Shown one piece after another: positions 20,327 through 31,500 of a DNA stretch of 64,000 nt. The stretch comes from Lucinisca nassula (Eukaryota; Mollusca; Bivalvia; Lucinida; Lucinidae): NCBI GenBank assembly GCA_963580285.1, contig OY757013.1, forward strand, positions 138,572,521 to 138,636,520, read 5' to 3'. A program made the translations under genes and the position numbers. The notes under the pieces are model-generated. The model searched no databases, was not told the DNA's origin, and saw nothing but the letters and a program-made list of their open reading frames with translations. Each line of letters begins with the position of its first letter. Position 1 is the first letter of the stretch.

Positions 20327-20914
20327 CTCGCCCCTACCCATCGGGGCTTGGAAAAATAGATTGGGCTGCATGATGTTTCCACGCAGAGCTGAAACTGACC
20401 ACACATGGGTACTGGTAAACCGCTTAGAAGGACTAAGCCTGCCAAGGCAAAGTGATGTGAGTCATGTCCAATGCATATAATATGTTCTATAAAAGGGTTA
20501 TCCTTTGGAAGCAAGGATTACACCACAGAAGGGAAAAATATGGAGTGTACATGTTTTCTGGGCCAGACTAGCTAGTTTCGGCCAATTAGGCCTCATCAGT
20601 GACCCTCAGACATTTTCAAAATTCCACAATGGAATCAATGATCCCAAAGGACAAGAAAATATAATCTACACTATGATGTAGGGCAGGGAGACGTTTTACC
20701 GCCGCCACACATTCCCACACACCAGCTGTAGTGAAGTTAAATATGTTCTATAAAAGGGTTCTATATAAGCCTTTTGGTTTCATTGGGCGGCAGGGCTTGA
20801 AATGTCTTTTCATCTCAATGTCGGGTGAAAGTCCCACAAAATTGAAAGCAGCGTCTCAAAAATGACCTATATAGTGTTGACGGGGACGTTAAACCACAAT
20901 TCAAACAAACAAAT
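20327..20914 (+). mobile_element. SINE family A interrupted by element E
   Basis: Head at 20327-20478 and tail at 20763-20914, split by the E insertion. The SINE itself landed inside a degenerate core-hairpin copy: GATTCTAAGGAATAC before and TAATGAGTACACGC after. Confidence 0.85.
20479..20762 (+). mobile_element. Element E, copy 1 (about 284 bp, unclassified)
   Basis: Begins and ends with ATATGTTCTATAAAAGGGTT as a direct terminal repeat. Contains GGGCCAGACTAGCTAG and CCAATTAGGCCTC. The flanking SINE sequence suggests a short TATA-containing target duplication. Copy 2 is at 57395-57750 and an inverted fragment at 24548-24640. Confidence 0.7.
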
Positions 20915-20944
20915 AATGAGTACACGCAGCATCCATTTTTTATA

Positions 20945-21291
20945 TACAGTAGAACTTCGATGGCTCGAACACCGATGACTCGTTTACCATGGATGAGTCG
21001 AACACATTCTTGAGCCCCTAGCGAAATCCTCTATATAAGAAACAGTGGGGGATAATTAAGGAGATTTCAGTCTTTTATCTTGCAAATGTATGCTGTGTGT
21101 ACTCATTAGAATCGCCTCGATGAGGCGATTCTAATGAGTACACACAACATACATTTTCATTACAGAACACCGAAAAGATGTCCAAAAGTATCTCATGCCT
21201 CCTGACAGTAACTGCAGTTGCTCGAACTACCCCTGTCTCGAACAGATTTTCGAGGTCCCAAAGGTGTTCGAGCCATTGAAGTTTGACTGTA
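20945..21291. mobile_element. MITE family X with AATCGC core hairpin
   Basis: TIRs TACAGTAGAACTTCGATGGC and, inverted, TACAGTCAAACTTCAATGGC. The core hairpin at about 21085-21153 has arms GTGTGTACTCATTAGAATCG and the exact inverse. A lone X terminus also lies at about 21394-21420. A second full copy is at 45462-45804. Confidence 0.85.
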
Positions 21292-21516
21292 GGCTACCTT
21301 AGTCATCCCGATTATGCCCGTGACCTGGGCCTATGATTTACCCCCATTAGATCTAACTATCCTATCTGAAACAAAGTTTCCTGGTCCCAGAGATGTTCGA
21401 GGTATCGAAGTTCGACTGTATTTTGTATAAGGCTCATGAGAATAGCGAAAATTTTAACCTAGATGTGTGTCTGCCATGGGTTGTTGTTCTGAGCGTGCAC
21501 TGAAGCACTGAAGACA

Positions 21517-21605
21517 GGTGCTACCTCGTAGCTTTCCTGTGCTGCGGTGCTACCTCGTAGCTTTCCTGTGCTGAGGTGCTACCTCGTAGCTTTCCTGTGC
21601 TACAT
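21517..21605. repeat. 29-bp minisatellite, about three units
   Basis: Unit GTGCTACCTCGTAGCTTTCC plus TGTGCTGCG, repeated at about 21538 and 21567, then decaying. Confidence 0.85.
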
Positions 21606-22006
21606 CGTGGATGTCCTGTGCTGCGACACATTATATGTGAAGGCACAAAAAACACATATACGCGGAAATGTATAGAATTATTAATGCTGTTTAATCCTAA
21701 CTGCATCTAAAAATATCGTCTGTTAATGCTACGAAAACCTGCATCTGAAATTGTCGTCTGTTAATGGCGTCTGCTGCTCCTTCTTGTAAACTTTACAAAC
21801 ATATCATTTTCAGTTTGGACTTGTTTTAATGTAGCCAGGAGGAGCAAGCAGACGACAATTGTTGTGACCGGCATGTGAAGGGGTTAATAAAGACAGACAG
21901 AAATATGAAAAATTTCGTATAATGCAAAATTATGAACGCCAGAACAACCAACAGAGTACACATATTATTAATGATACATATTGTTTTTATTATTTTTTAT
22001 TTATTT

Positions 22007-22288
22007 CATTACGAAAACACGCCTAGATACCAATACATTGTAACCTTTATCGCCGAAAACATGAAAATTTTAAGATGAAAAATTGTGATATTTTTCTTAT
22101 TACTGCTCTAAATATAGATTGTGGGTACTCGTTAGAACCGCCTCATCGAGGCGGTTCTAACGAGTACCCACAATCTTTATTTTAGAGCAGAAATAAGAAA
22201 CATAAGGTTTACCCCTGTAAACCCTAGTTTTACTATATAAAAGTGGGGTTCGAGGGGGTCAAAATTATATAGGCGTGTTTTCGTGATG
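22007..22288 (+). mobile_element. Hairpin MITE M1, copy d (3' UTR of the CXorf65-like gene)
   Basis: CATTACGAAAACACGCCTAG to AGGCGTGTTTTCGTGATG; core hairpin about 22110-22190. It lies 15 bp beyond the stop codon of the minus-strand gene, so that transcript probably runs into it. Confidence 0.92.
22176..22181 (-). terminator. Candidate poly(A) signal inside the MITE
   Basis: On the minus strand this reads AATAAA. Other M1 copies have ATATAG at the equivalent place (CAATCTATATT), here changed to CAATCTTTATT, so the signal arose by mutation in this copy. Other AATAAA-like stretches lie further on, near 21980-22005. Confidence 0.4.
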
Positions 22289-22303
22289 ATTTATATTTTT
22301 CAT

Positions 22304-22509
22304 TCATTTCTTTCTCCCTTTTGCTCCTTTCGCCCCTTTCTTGTCCGATTTGTCTGATTTCGAAGAGCTCTTTCCGGCGATACTCGCTGTTGACAGCTTT
22401 GCACTAGAAAACCTTCCGAACCCGGAGACAGACTGACGTCCAATGTTCGACATTGACTTTTCTGTTTTAGAAGTCTTACGATCTAGACCTCTGCTTGGTT
22501 CGAGTTTAC
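22304..22509 (-). CDS. CXorf65: CXorf65-like gene, last exon
   Basis: Acceptor TCTTTCTCTTCAG; 206 nt, residues 124-191 and TGA. Encodes a Ser/Lys/Gly-rich tail ending GAKGRKK, typical of a disordered basic C terminus. Confidence 0.8.
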
Positions 22510-25500
22510 CTGAAGAGAAAGAGATAGTGTAAAATACTTTCTTTGTACCAGTATGGTTTATCTACTTTAATAAATGTTGGAAAAATCAAACTTTTCGTTC
22601 AAAAATTGGACAAAAGTCGAAAAAATTAGCCTCTAGCTTTGGGAATGGGTTAGCGATATGGCAAAAACAAAGCCGTCATGGGGACAGTTTCAAATTATTG
22701 ATTCATTACGAAATCACGCCTATACAAATACATCGTAACTTTTATCGCCGAAAAACTGAAAATTTTAACACGAAAAACTACCATATTTTTTCTCATCGAG
22801 GCTGTTCTAACAAGTACCCACAATGTATATTTAAGAGCAGAAATAAGAAAAATAAGTTTAACCCCGTAAACCCCAGTTTTACTGTATAAAAGTGGGTTCA
22901 AGGGGGTGAAAATTATATAGGCGTGTTTTCGTGATGTAAAATGACTGGTAATGCAACTAGCAGCTAAACCAACAAACCTGAGAAATGATGCCTCAAAATT
23001 AGAAATTAAACAAATCAAGGGTTCTGTTGTTTCTAAGCAGCCGACGGTTAAACAACTTGGTTGAAAAGTCTCAATATATTCCAGAGGTAAACTTCAATTT
23101 ATGAAAAAAGACAAAATGAACAACAAATACCGACTGTGTGTGGAAACAGAATAACTCGTATGAAGTTGTTCATTGATTTAATGTCAAGTTAAATGACGTA
23201 AATCGTGACACTGTAATGTTGACGTTACATGCCATACATGGTTTTATCTGACGTTAGTGAATATGGTAATTGATGATGGGCATACATACTAATTTTCAGT
23301 AGTATAGCTTAATTAATACATTTGCTATAGGGTCATTATCATAACTTATTGACTGACCCTCGTTTTTATAGCTACTGTAGTGTTACCACAAACTCAAAGC
23401 GCCTGACTGGTGATCAGGAGGACGCGGGTTCGATCCCTTCCAGGGTCGGCAACATTCCTTCGTGGAGATTGATCATGAAATCTTTTTCTACGTTCATTCT
23501 CTCCCTTCCGCTGATTCAAAAAGGGCAGTTGTCAGTTTCTGGCGATAGAACGTGCCCACTTACGTATAAGCCTGCCCCGGAAAGTGTGAAAAGGTAAACT
23601 GACCGGCTCAAAAATGACCTAAATAGTGTTGACTGGGCCGTCAAACTCCAATACAAACAAACAAACAAACAAACAAACAAAAAAAAAAAAAAAAAAAAAA
23701 AACACAAACTCAGGGTGAAACTTGTGCACCTTGATCCTGTAGTAATTTAGATTAGTCTACTCATATTCTACAACTAGAATACCTTGGAAACTTACGGACC
23801 CCGCCAATCGGGCTTTAAAAAATAAATTGGCTGCATGATGCTTCTACGCAGAGCTGAATCCGACCCGCACACGAGTACTGGTAAATCGCTTAGAGGATCT
23901 AAGACTGCCCAGGCAATGCGGTGCGAGTCGGACCGTCCATAAACCCTATTAGTTTCATTAGGCGACAAGGCTTGAGATGTCATTTCATCTCAATGTCGGG
24001 TAAAAGTCCACAAAATTGGAAGCAACGTCTCCAAAATGACCTTTATAGTGTTGACGGGGACGTTAAACTTCAAATCAAACAAACAAAACCTTGGATTTGT
24101 TTGTTTGTTTGATTTGAGGTTTAACGTCCCCGTCAACACTGTAAAGGTCATTTTGGAGACGGTGCTTCCAATTTTGTGGGACTTTTACCCGACATTGAGA
24201 TGAAATGACATCTCAAGCCCTGTCGCCAAATGAAACCAATAGGGTTTATTAGCATGGACGGTCCGCCTCGCACCGCGGTTCCTGGAAGGCTTAGATCCTC
24301 TAAGCGGTTTACCAGTACTAGTGTGCGAGCCGGAATCAGCTCTGCGTGGAAGCATCATGCAGCCCATATATTTCTTCAAGCCCCTATGGGCGGGGGCCTA
24401 ACAAAAACCTTGGAAACTTGAACTTAGTATTACTATAAAGTTAACCAGCATTATTTTGTTGCCTAGCAACGAAACAGCTGTTATGAAGGTGCTTATTGAG
24501 AATATATGTTTTGATACAATTTGGGTTAAACTTCCCAATGAATATAAGACTTGACCGGGGGGCGTGTACACTCCACAGTTTCCAATTCTGTGGTGTATTC
24601 CTTGCTTCCAAAGGATAACCCTTTCTGGAGCATATTTGATATTAAACAAATTGTGAGACTATTATCGTTAATTATTGACTTACGAGACGGCGAATTGAAA
24701 GAAACTGCCATTCAATTCTCACAAAACACTTACCTTATCTATTGCTATGACACTAAGTTCAAGTTATCATAGAAACCAAAATGCTAGTCAGAGAATAGGA
24801 GTAAAATTAAAATAAGGTGCAAATTACTCCTCGTTCAAGACGCAAAAAAATCACTCCGAAAAACATAGGTTTGTGGTAACTTTTCAGTCAAAAGTAACCA
24901 TAAACAGTTATCGTTCCTATACGAAAACTAAACATTTAGTCAGGCAAACAAAATATAGGCCAAAATCATACGGAATTCCATTACAAATTTTGTTTATAAG
25001 TACAAAATGTTATTTCTAGAATTAAAAGACAATACACAAAATTGACAAGATTATATCGCACACAGTACACAAAATATTGACAAAAGCGGGCCCAATGAGC
25101 GAGCACCAACAATCTCACTTAGGAAAATATCAAATATCTTCATCTGAGAAAATGCTAGTTTGAATATATAAAAGACGCCATTTTTTTGCACACAGGAATG
25201 TTGTCGTAATTCCCCATTAGGTTTTAGAGATTTAGAGATGACCTACGATTTGTTTAATTACAAGATTCAAAATTATCAGAAATTGAAACGTTTCATAAGA
25301 GTAGTTGTTCACGGGGTAATACCATTTTCTATACCTGTGTTGTCGACCGAGCCGGTACTGTGTAAAGCTGCTGTCGACCGAGAAATACGGTTTTCGACCG
25401 AGCAGTACGGATGTCGACAGAGGAGGGTAGTCGATAAATTCGCTGTAAATGTGTTATTTTTGTGTATGTCTGTCCATTTTTTGGTGTCAAATCGTTTGTG

Positions 25501-28500
25501 AAATAGTTTGCTGTTGTTTCTAGTGTTTTGGAAGTCTGACTAATAGCCTGTTTTGACGATAAGCGGAATTAAACGGGAAACTATATAAAATAAGTACTTC
25601 CGGGGCAATATGTGGCTCTTATTCAGTGTCATGGAATAACAAGGACGAAATCATGCAGGCACATCATTAATATACGCGATAACCTTTTATTTGTGTGTTA
25701 ACATGTCTTTATATGCATCTGTGGAATTGTTTATAGTTTCATCGATACGGCTGTCGATGAAGTGAAAGTTTGCGGGGTACAGTTGTCGACGTTACTGGGT
25801 GCGGATGTCGATGATTCAACGAGAGTGTAAGGGACAGATTTACTGGAAATTAACCCCAGATAAAGAATAAAAAATAACTGTTGCATTCTTCGTCAGGCTT
25901 TGTTTGTTTTTTTGAAATGGCTGATTGATAATAAACTATCGTTGCTTTGTTTTGTTTGTTTGATTTGCGTGTTAAACGTCCCCGTCAACACTGTAAAGGT
26001 CATTTTGGAGACGTTTCTTCCAATTTTGTGGGCGAAAACCTGAGTATCCGGAGAAAACTCCCCTGACCTTCCGTTGCAGAACTTGGCATCTCACATGTGA
26101 CCCGAGCGAGGCTCGAACCACAGCGGTGAGAGACCTAATGATCAAGAGTCTGCGCTCTTAACCACAAGGCCACGGAGGCCCGTCACCAATGAGATTGGTC
26201 ATTAGGTTTTTAGCTCACCCTAGCCGCAAGCTGAGCAAGTGAGTATACTCATGCCCCGGCATCCGTCGTCGTCCGTTCACATTCTGCAAACATCTCATCC
26301 ATTACGAAAACACGCCTATGTAATATTGACCCCCGAAAACCCCACTTTTATATAGTAAAACTGGGGTTTACAGGCGTATATGTTATTTTTTCTAATTTCA
26401 GCAAAAACAGATTGTGGGTATTCGTTAGGACCGCCTCGTCGAGGCTATTCTAACGAGTGCCCTCAATCTATGTTTAGAGCAGAAATAAGTAAACCGCTTA
26501 GAGGATCTAAGCCTGTCCAGGAACCGCGGTGCGGGGCGGACCGTCCATGCTAATAAACCCTATTGGTTTTATTGGGCGACAGGGCTTGAGATGTCATTTC
26601 ATCTCAATGTCGGGTAAAAGTCCCACAAAATTGGAAGCAACGTCTCCAAAATGACCTTTACAGTGTTGGCGGGGACGTTAAACCTCAAATTAAACAAACA
26701 AAAAAAGCAGAAATAAGCAAAATTCAGTTTTTTCATGCGAAAAGTTTCATATTGAGAGACGACGGCCTCAGTGGCTCAGTCGGATGCGCGTCTGACTGGT
26801 GATCTGGAGGACGCGCGTTCGACTCCCGCCGGGATCGGCAATATTCTTTCGTGGAGAATGATCATGAAATCTTTTCTACGGTCATTCTCTCCCTTCCGTT
26901 GATTCAAGAAGGGCAGTTGTCAGTTTCTGGCGAAAGAATGTGCACTGTACTGGTTAACCGCTTACGTATAAGCCTGCCCAGGAAAGTGTTGATAGGTAAA
27001 CTGACCGGCTCAAAAATGACCTAAATAGTCTTGACTGGGCCGTTAAACTCCAATACAAACAAACAAATCATATTGAGAGGCGTGTTTATGGGGCGCCGTT
27101 TTACACTTTATGCGCATTTATTGATATCCATAATTCGATTTATGAATATCCATAATTCGAATTATGGATATCCATAATTCGAATTATGGATTTCCATTAT
27201 TATTTATGGATTTCTATAATTATTTATAGATATCCATAATTCGAATTATGGATATCCATGATTCGAATTATGGATATCCATAAATCGATGTGAATTAATG
27301 ATAAACATAAATCGAATAATGGATATCCATTATTCGATTTATTGATATCCATAAATCGAATTATGGATATCCATTATTCGGCTGATTTATGGATATCCAT
27401 AAATCGAATAATGGATATCCATAAATCGATTTATGGATATCATACATTTAGATCGAAATATGGATATCCATTAATCGAATTATGGATATCCTTAGTTCGA
27501 ATTATGGATATCCATTATTCGGCTGATTTATGGATATCCATAAATCGAATTCTCCTCTGCAAATAAACCTACTGAATAATGACTGCTCCCTTTGCAAAAA
27601 ACAACCAAAGAAAAAAAAAACTCGACTATTCGCGTCAGATTTCCGAATAAGGTGTGTAATAAAAGCCGGGATGGAGGTGGAGGTAATGTCGGGTAGGCTT
27701 AGTGGTGGCCTATGGTGTGGGAGAGATATGTTTTGTTTGATTTGAGGTTTAACGTCCCCTTCAATGTTATTTAGGGCATTTTGAAGACGTTGCTTCCAGT
27801 TATGTTGGTCATTAAGCCTTCATTGAGATTAAATGACATTTCAATCCCGCCGGCTTCTGTAGCTCAGTCGGATGCGCGTCTGGCTGGTGATCAGGAGGAA
27901 GCGGGTTCGATACCTGCCGGGGGATCATGAAATATGTTCGACAGTCATTCTCTCCCTTCCGCTGATTCAAGAAGGGCAGTTGTCAGTTTCTGGCGAAAGA
28001 ATGTGCACTGTACTGGTTAACTGATTACGTATAAGCCTGCCCAGGAAAAGTGTGGATAGGTAAACTGACCGGCTCAAAAATGACCTAAATTAGTGTTGAC
28101 TGTGCCGTTAAACTCAAATACAAACAAACAAAGAAACAAACAAACAAACAAACAAACAAACATCTCAATCCCTGTCGCCCATTGACTCGCACGACTTTGT
28201 TTGGACAGACTTAGACCTTCTAAACGATTTACCAGTACTCTCAGCTTATGCAGCCAAATCTATTTCTCCAAGCCCCAATGGGCGGGGGCCAGGAGATATA
28301 TCGGAATCTGCTTGGTACTCCATACATCTCAAGTAGAGTATTTGTTTGTTTGATTTGAGGTTTAACGTCCCCGTCAACTCTGTGAAGGTCATTTTGGAGA
28401 CGTTGCTTCCAATTTTGTGGGACTTTTACCCGACCTTGAGATGAAATGACATCTCAAGCCCTGCCGCCCAAATGAACCAATAGGGTTTATTAACATGGAC

Positions 28501-31500
28501 GGGCCGACTCGTACCGCTTTGCCTGGGCAGGCTTAGATCCTCTAAGCGGTTACCAGTACTCGTATGCGGGTCGGTTTCAGCTCTGCGTGGAAGCATCATA
28601 CAGCCCATCTATTTCTTCAAGCCCCGATGGGCAGGGGCCGTCAAATAGTGTGTTATATGGATATATGTTTATACTATATATAACGACCGCGTGCATTTTT
28701 CTCCAGAAAGCATGCACGGATTGCCTGTTTGAATCATTATAACCTTACGTCCGATTAGGTGCGCAGTCCTCATAGAGGTGATTCCAGAGGGACCGGATGA
28801 GTTGACCGGAATTTCCAGATCTTACGGCTGGTTCTGATATTTAACTGCACACATGGCAGGCGTTCAGCGTATGCCGTCCGTTGCTTTGGAGGCCTTACGG
28901 GCTGAAAAGGCTGCACGGCAGATAGGTCCCTTTGACCGGCCATCATCTTCCAGCGATGATGAAGACCTTGAAGATTTTGAAGATTTTTACAATAAACAAT
29001 CACGTGTGTTAGGGAGAAATCATTAAGCCAAAAGCTTTGGCGGTGATTTATGGATATCCATAATTCGAATTACGGATATCCATAAATCAGAGGAATAATG
29101 GATATCCATAAATCGAATTAAGGATATCCATAATTCGAATTATGGATATCCATAAATCGATCTGAATTAATGATATCCATTAATCGAATTATGGATATCC
29201 ATAATTCTATTTATGGATATCCATAATTCAAATTATAGAAATCGATTATTCGGCTGATTTATTGATATCCATAAATCGAATTATGGATATCCATAATTTG
29301 ATTTATGGATATCCATAAATACGGATTAAATAGTAAAACGGCACCCCATACGTGTTTTCGTAATGTCTGAAAACCGACTGGCCAATCAAAGCCAATATGT
29401 TTTGAACCTCTTTGGGGTAGGGGGAACGCTAGTTTGTTCGCGGCATCTGGGCCACATGACCAAGATGGCTACCACACCCATATATGGTAAAACCATTGAA
29501 AAGCTTCTCTAGGACCAGTCAAGAAACTTTGTATGTAACAGATAGGACTCCAGCACATCATAATTTGTTCAAATGATGATCTTAGGATTACCCCGAACTT
29601 ATCTCCAGACACGGTCAAATTTTACAACCTATCCTTTTCTATAGGAAAAATTAAAATAATTAATTTTTCAGAAACTATTACAGCCAGTGAAAGTAGGTAG
29701 CCAACTTATTGAGATTCTTCACATGTGTGTGGATTTGGTGAGTGAGTGTTTGATTTTTACGTCCCAAAAACAACTAAGGTCATATGGAGACGGGACCTCG
29801 GTTTAAAGACTCATCCGAAAGTCCGGAGAAGCCATGGATCGATCCTGCGACCCCTAGTTGACAAGGCGAGTAGCGTAACCACTACACAACGGAGGCTTCT
29901 GTGTGGATTTGGTAGCGATTCCTCACATGTGTGAAGTATTGATATTAATTATACTCTTGTGTGAGAAATTGGTACCAATTCTTCTCATGTGTGAGGAATC
30001 GGTACCAGTTCTTTACATGTAAGACACGTGTAATAGTAATTGGTACAAATTTTCCACACCCCACAAACACAGGTCACAGGTGTGACGAATCCTTACAATT
30101 TCTTTACACGTCAATTCTTCACATGTGTGAGGAATTGATACCAATTCTTCACACCCTATAAAAAGTCGCACTAGTTTTTCACAGGTGTGACGAATACTTA
30201 CCAATTCGTTATACGTCAGAAAATTCAGACATCAAAATTTTTCGAAATTGACCATATGTAAATTTGGGTGTGAAATTTACGAAATGAGAAATTTACGGTT
30301 CAACAAAGCCATCCCCAGACATATTGGAAGTGTTGGTGGTGACAGTGACGCAGGTGTGTGGCAAGGTATACTGTCTTCTTCTTCTTCTTCTTCTTCTTCT
30401 TCTTCTTCTTCTTCTTCTTCTTCTCTATTAAATCATATTATGCCGATTACTAAATTTTGTTTAAATACACACGTGTAGCTGTTAAAAAAATCTTAGAAAG
30501 CATTCCGTAGACAAGTTATAGGATACAGCGGTCTTGAACAGTTCTGCGTTGTGTTATTCAGGGTCCGACACTGGCTGTAAAACTGCATCTGGTGAGGAAA
30601 TCACGACGACCATACTGACATTGACCACCCGTCAGCATTTGTATACCCACAATTCCAAACAACTTATTAGAAACCATATTGCCGCTGATAAGTGACTTTT
30701 GTTTCAAATACAGCTAAGCACGGGACATGACAAGACATTGCACAGTGAAAACCAACATGTCATCCCCGGTAGAAATGACAAAAAAGTCTGTTCTAATATC
30801 AACATAGACAAGACAACTGATAAACTATCTTAACATGTCGGTACAGTTATCTGGTTATGTTTGTTTGTTTGAGGGAGGTTTAACGTTCCCGTCAACACTA
30901 TTTGGGTCATTTTGGAGACGCTGCTTTCAATATTGTCCGACTTTTACCCGACATTGAGATAAAATGTCATTATATGCACGGACGGTTCAACTCGCACCAC
31001 TTTGCCTGGGCAGGCTAAGACCCAATAAGCGGTTTACCACTACTCATGTACGTTCGATTTCTGCTCAGCGTTAACCATTTATACCTCCTTTACGTAAATA
31101 TGCACTTGCGCACACATAACAAACGCAAAATCAAAGCACTAAGAGTACTGGTGGGTCGATTGTCGCTGACTATAGGTCGGAAAAGTCCTGGACTGTGATT
31201 TAAACTGCTTAATTTACCTTTGAAATCCGATTTTTAAGTATATAGTGTAGATCTTGATCAGACGCCGCATTCTGTGGCGTCTGGTCTGGGTCTTCACTGT
31301 TTGCCAAGCCCAACCTATGATTCCAAGATAACCCTCTTACCCAACACTCTGACCTCAGTCACTGCGGCTGTTTTCTATACAAAAAGTTATTCGGACAAGT
31401 CTGTGATAGTCACGTGGACTGAAGAGCTTTTCTGCTTAGGAATTTTGGGTAGTCGGAAAAGGAGCTCATCACGAAAACACGCCTATATAATTTTGACCCC

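Larger units (their letters stand above)
27087..29350. mobile_element. Element W: 2.26-kb TIR element with palindromic satellite arms
   Basis: The ends TATGGGGCGCCGTTTTAC and, inverted, TATGGGGTGCCGTTTTAC differ by one base in 18. CGTGTT(T) on both sides (27081-27087 and 29351-29357) is a 6-7 bp target duplication of the M1 terminus. Next to each end is a satellite of TTATGGATATCCATAA palindromes. Between them are two family A SINEs, a family B SINE and a 57-codon ORF at 28853. No transposase was recognised. Confidence 0.78.
26300..29365 (-). mobile_element. Hairpin MITE M1, copy f, expanded by nested insertions
   Basis: Left end CATTACGAAAACACGCCTAT at 26300, core hairpin 26405-26480, far end CGTGTTTTCGTAATG at 29351-29365. 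Inside it are two SINEs (26490 and 26759) and the 2.26-kb element W (27087-29350), each with its own target duplication. Confidence 0.85.

Noticed and set aside
25238..25501. 87-codon ORF
   Set aside because: Overlaps the dispersed GTCGACCGAG repeat, which has an inverted copy at 32.5-33 kb; the frame is not kept there.
27119..29321. Possible CRISPR-like array of regularly spaced palindromes
   Set aside because: No unique spacers, units merge into one another, and the sequence is eukaryotic; it is a satellite within a transposon-like element.
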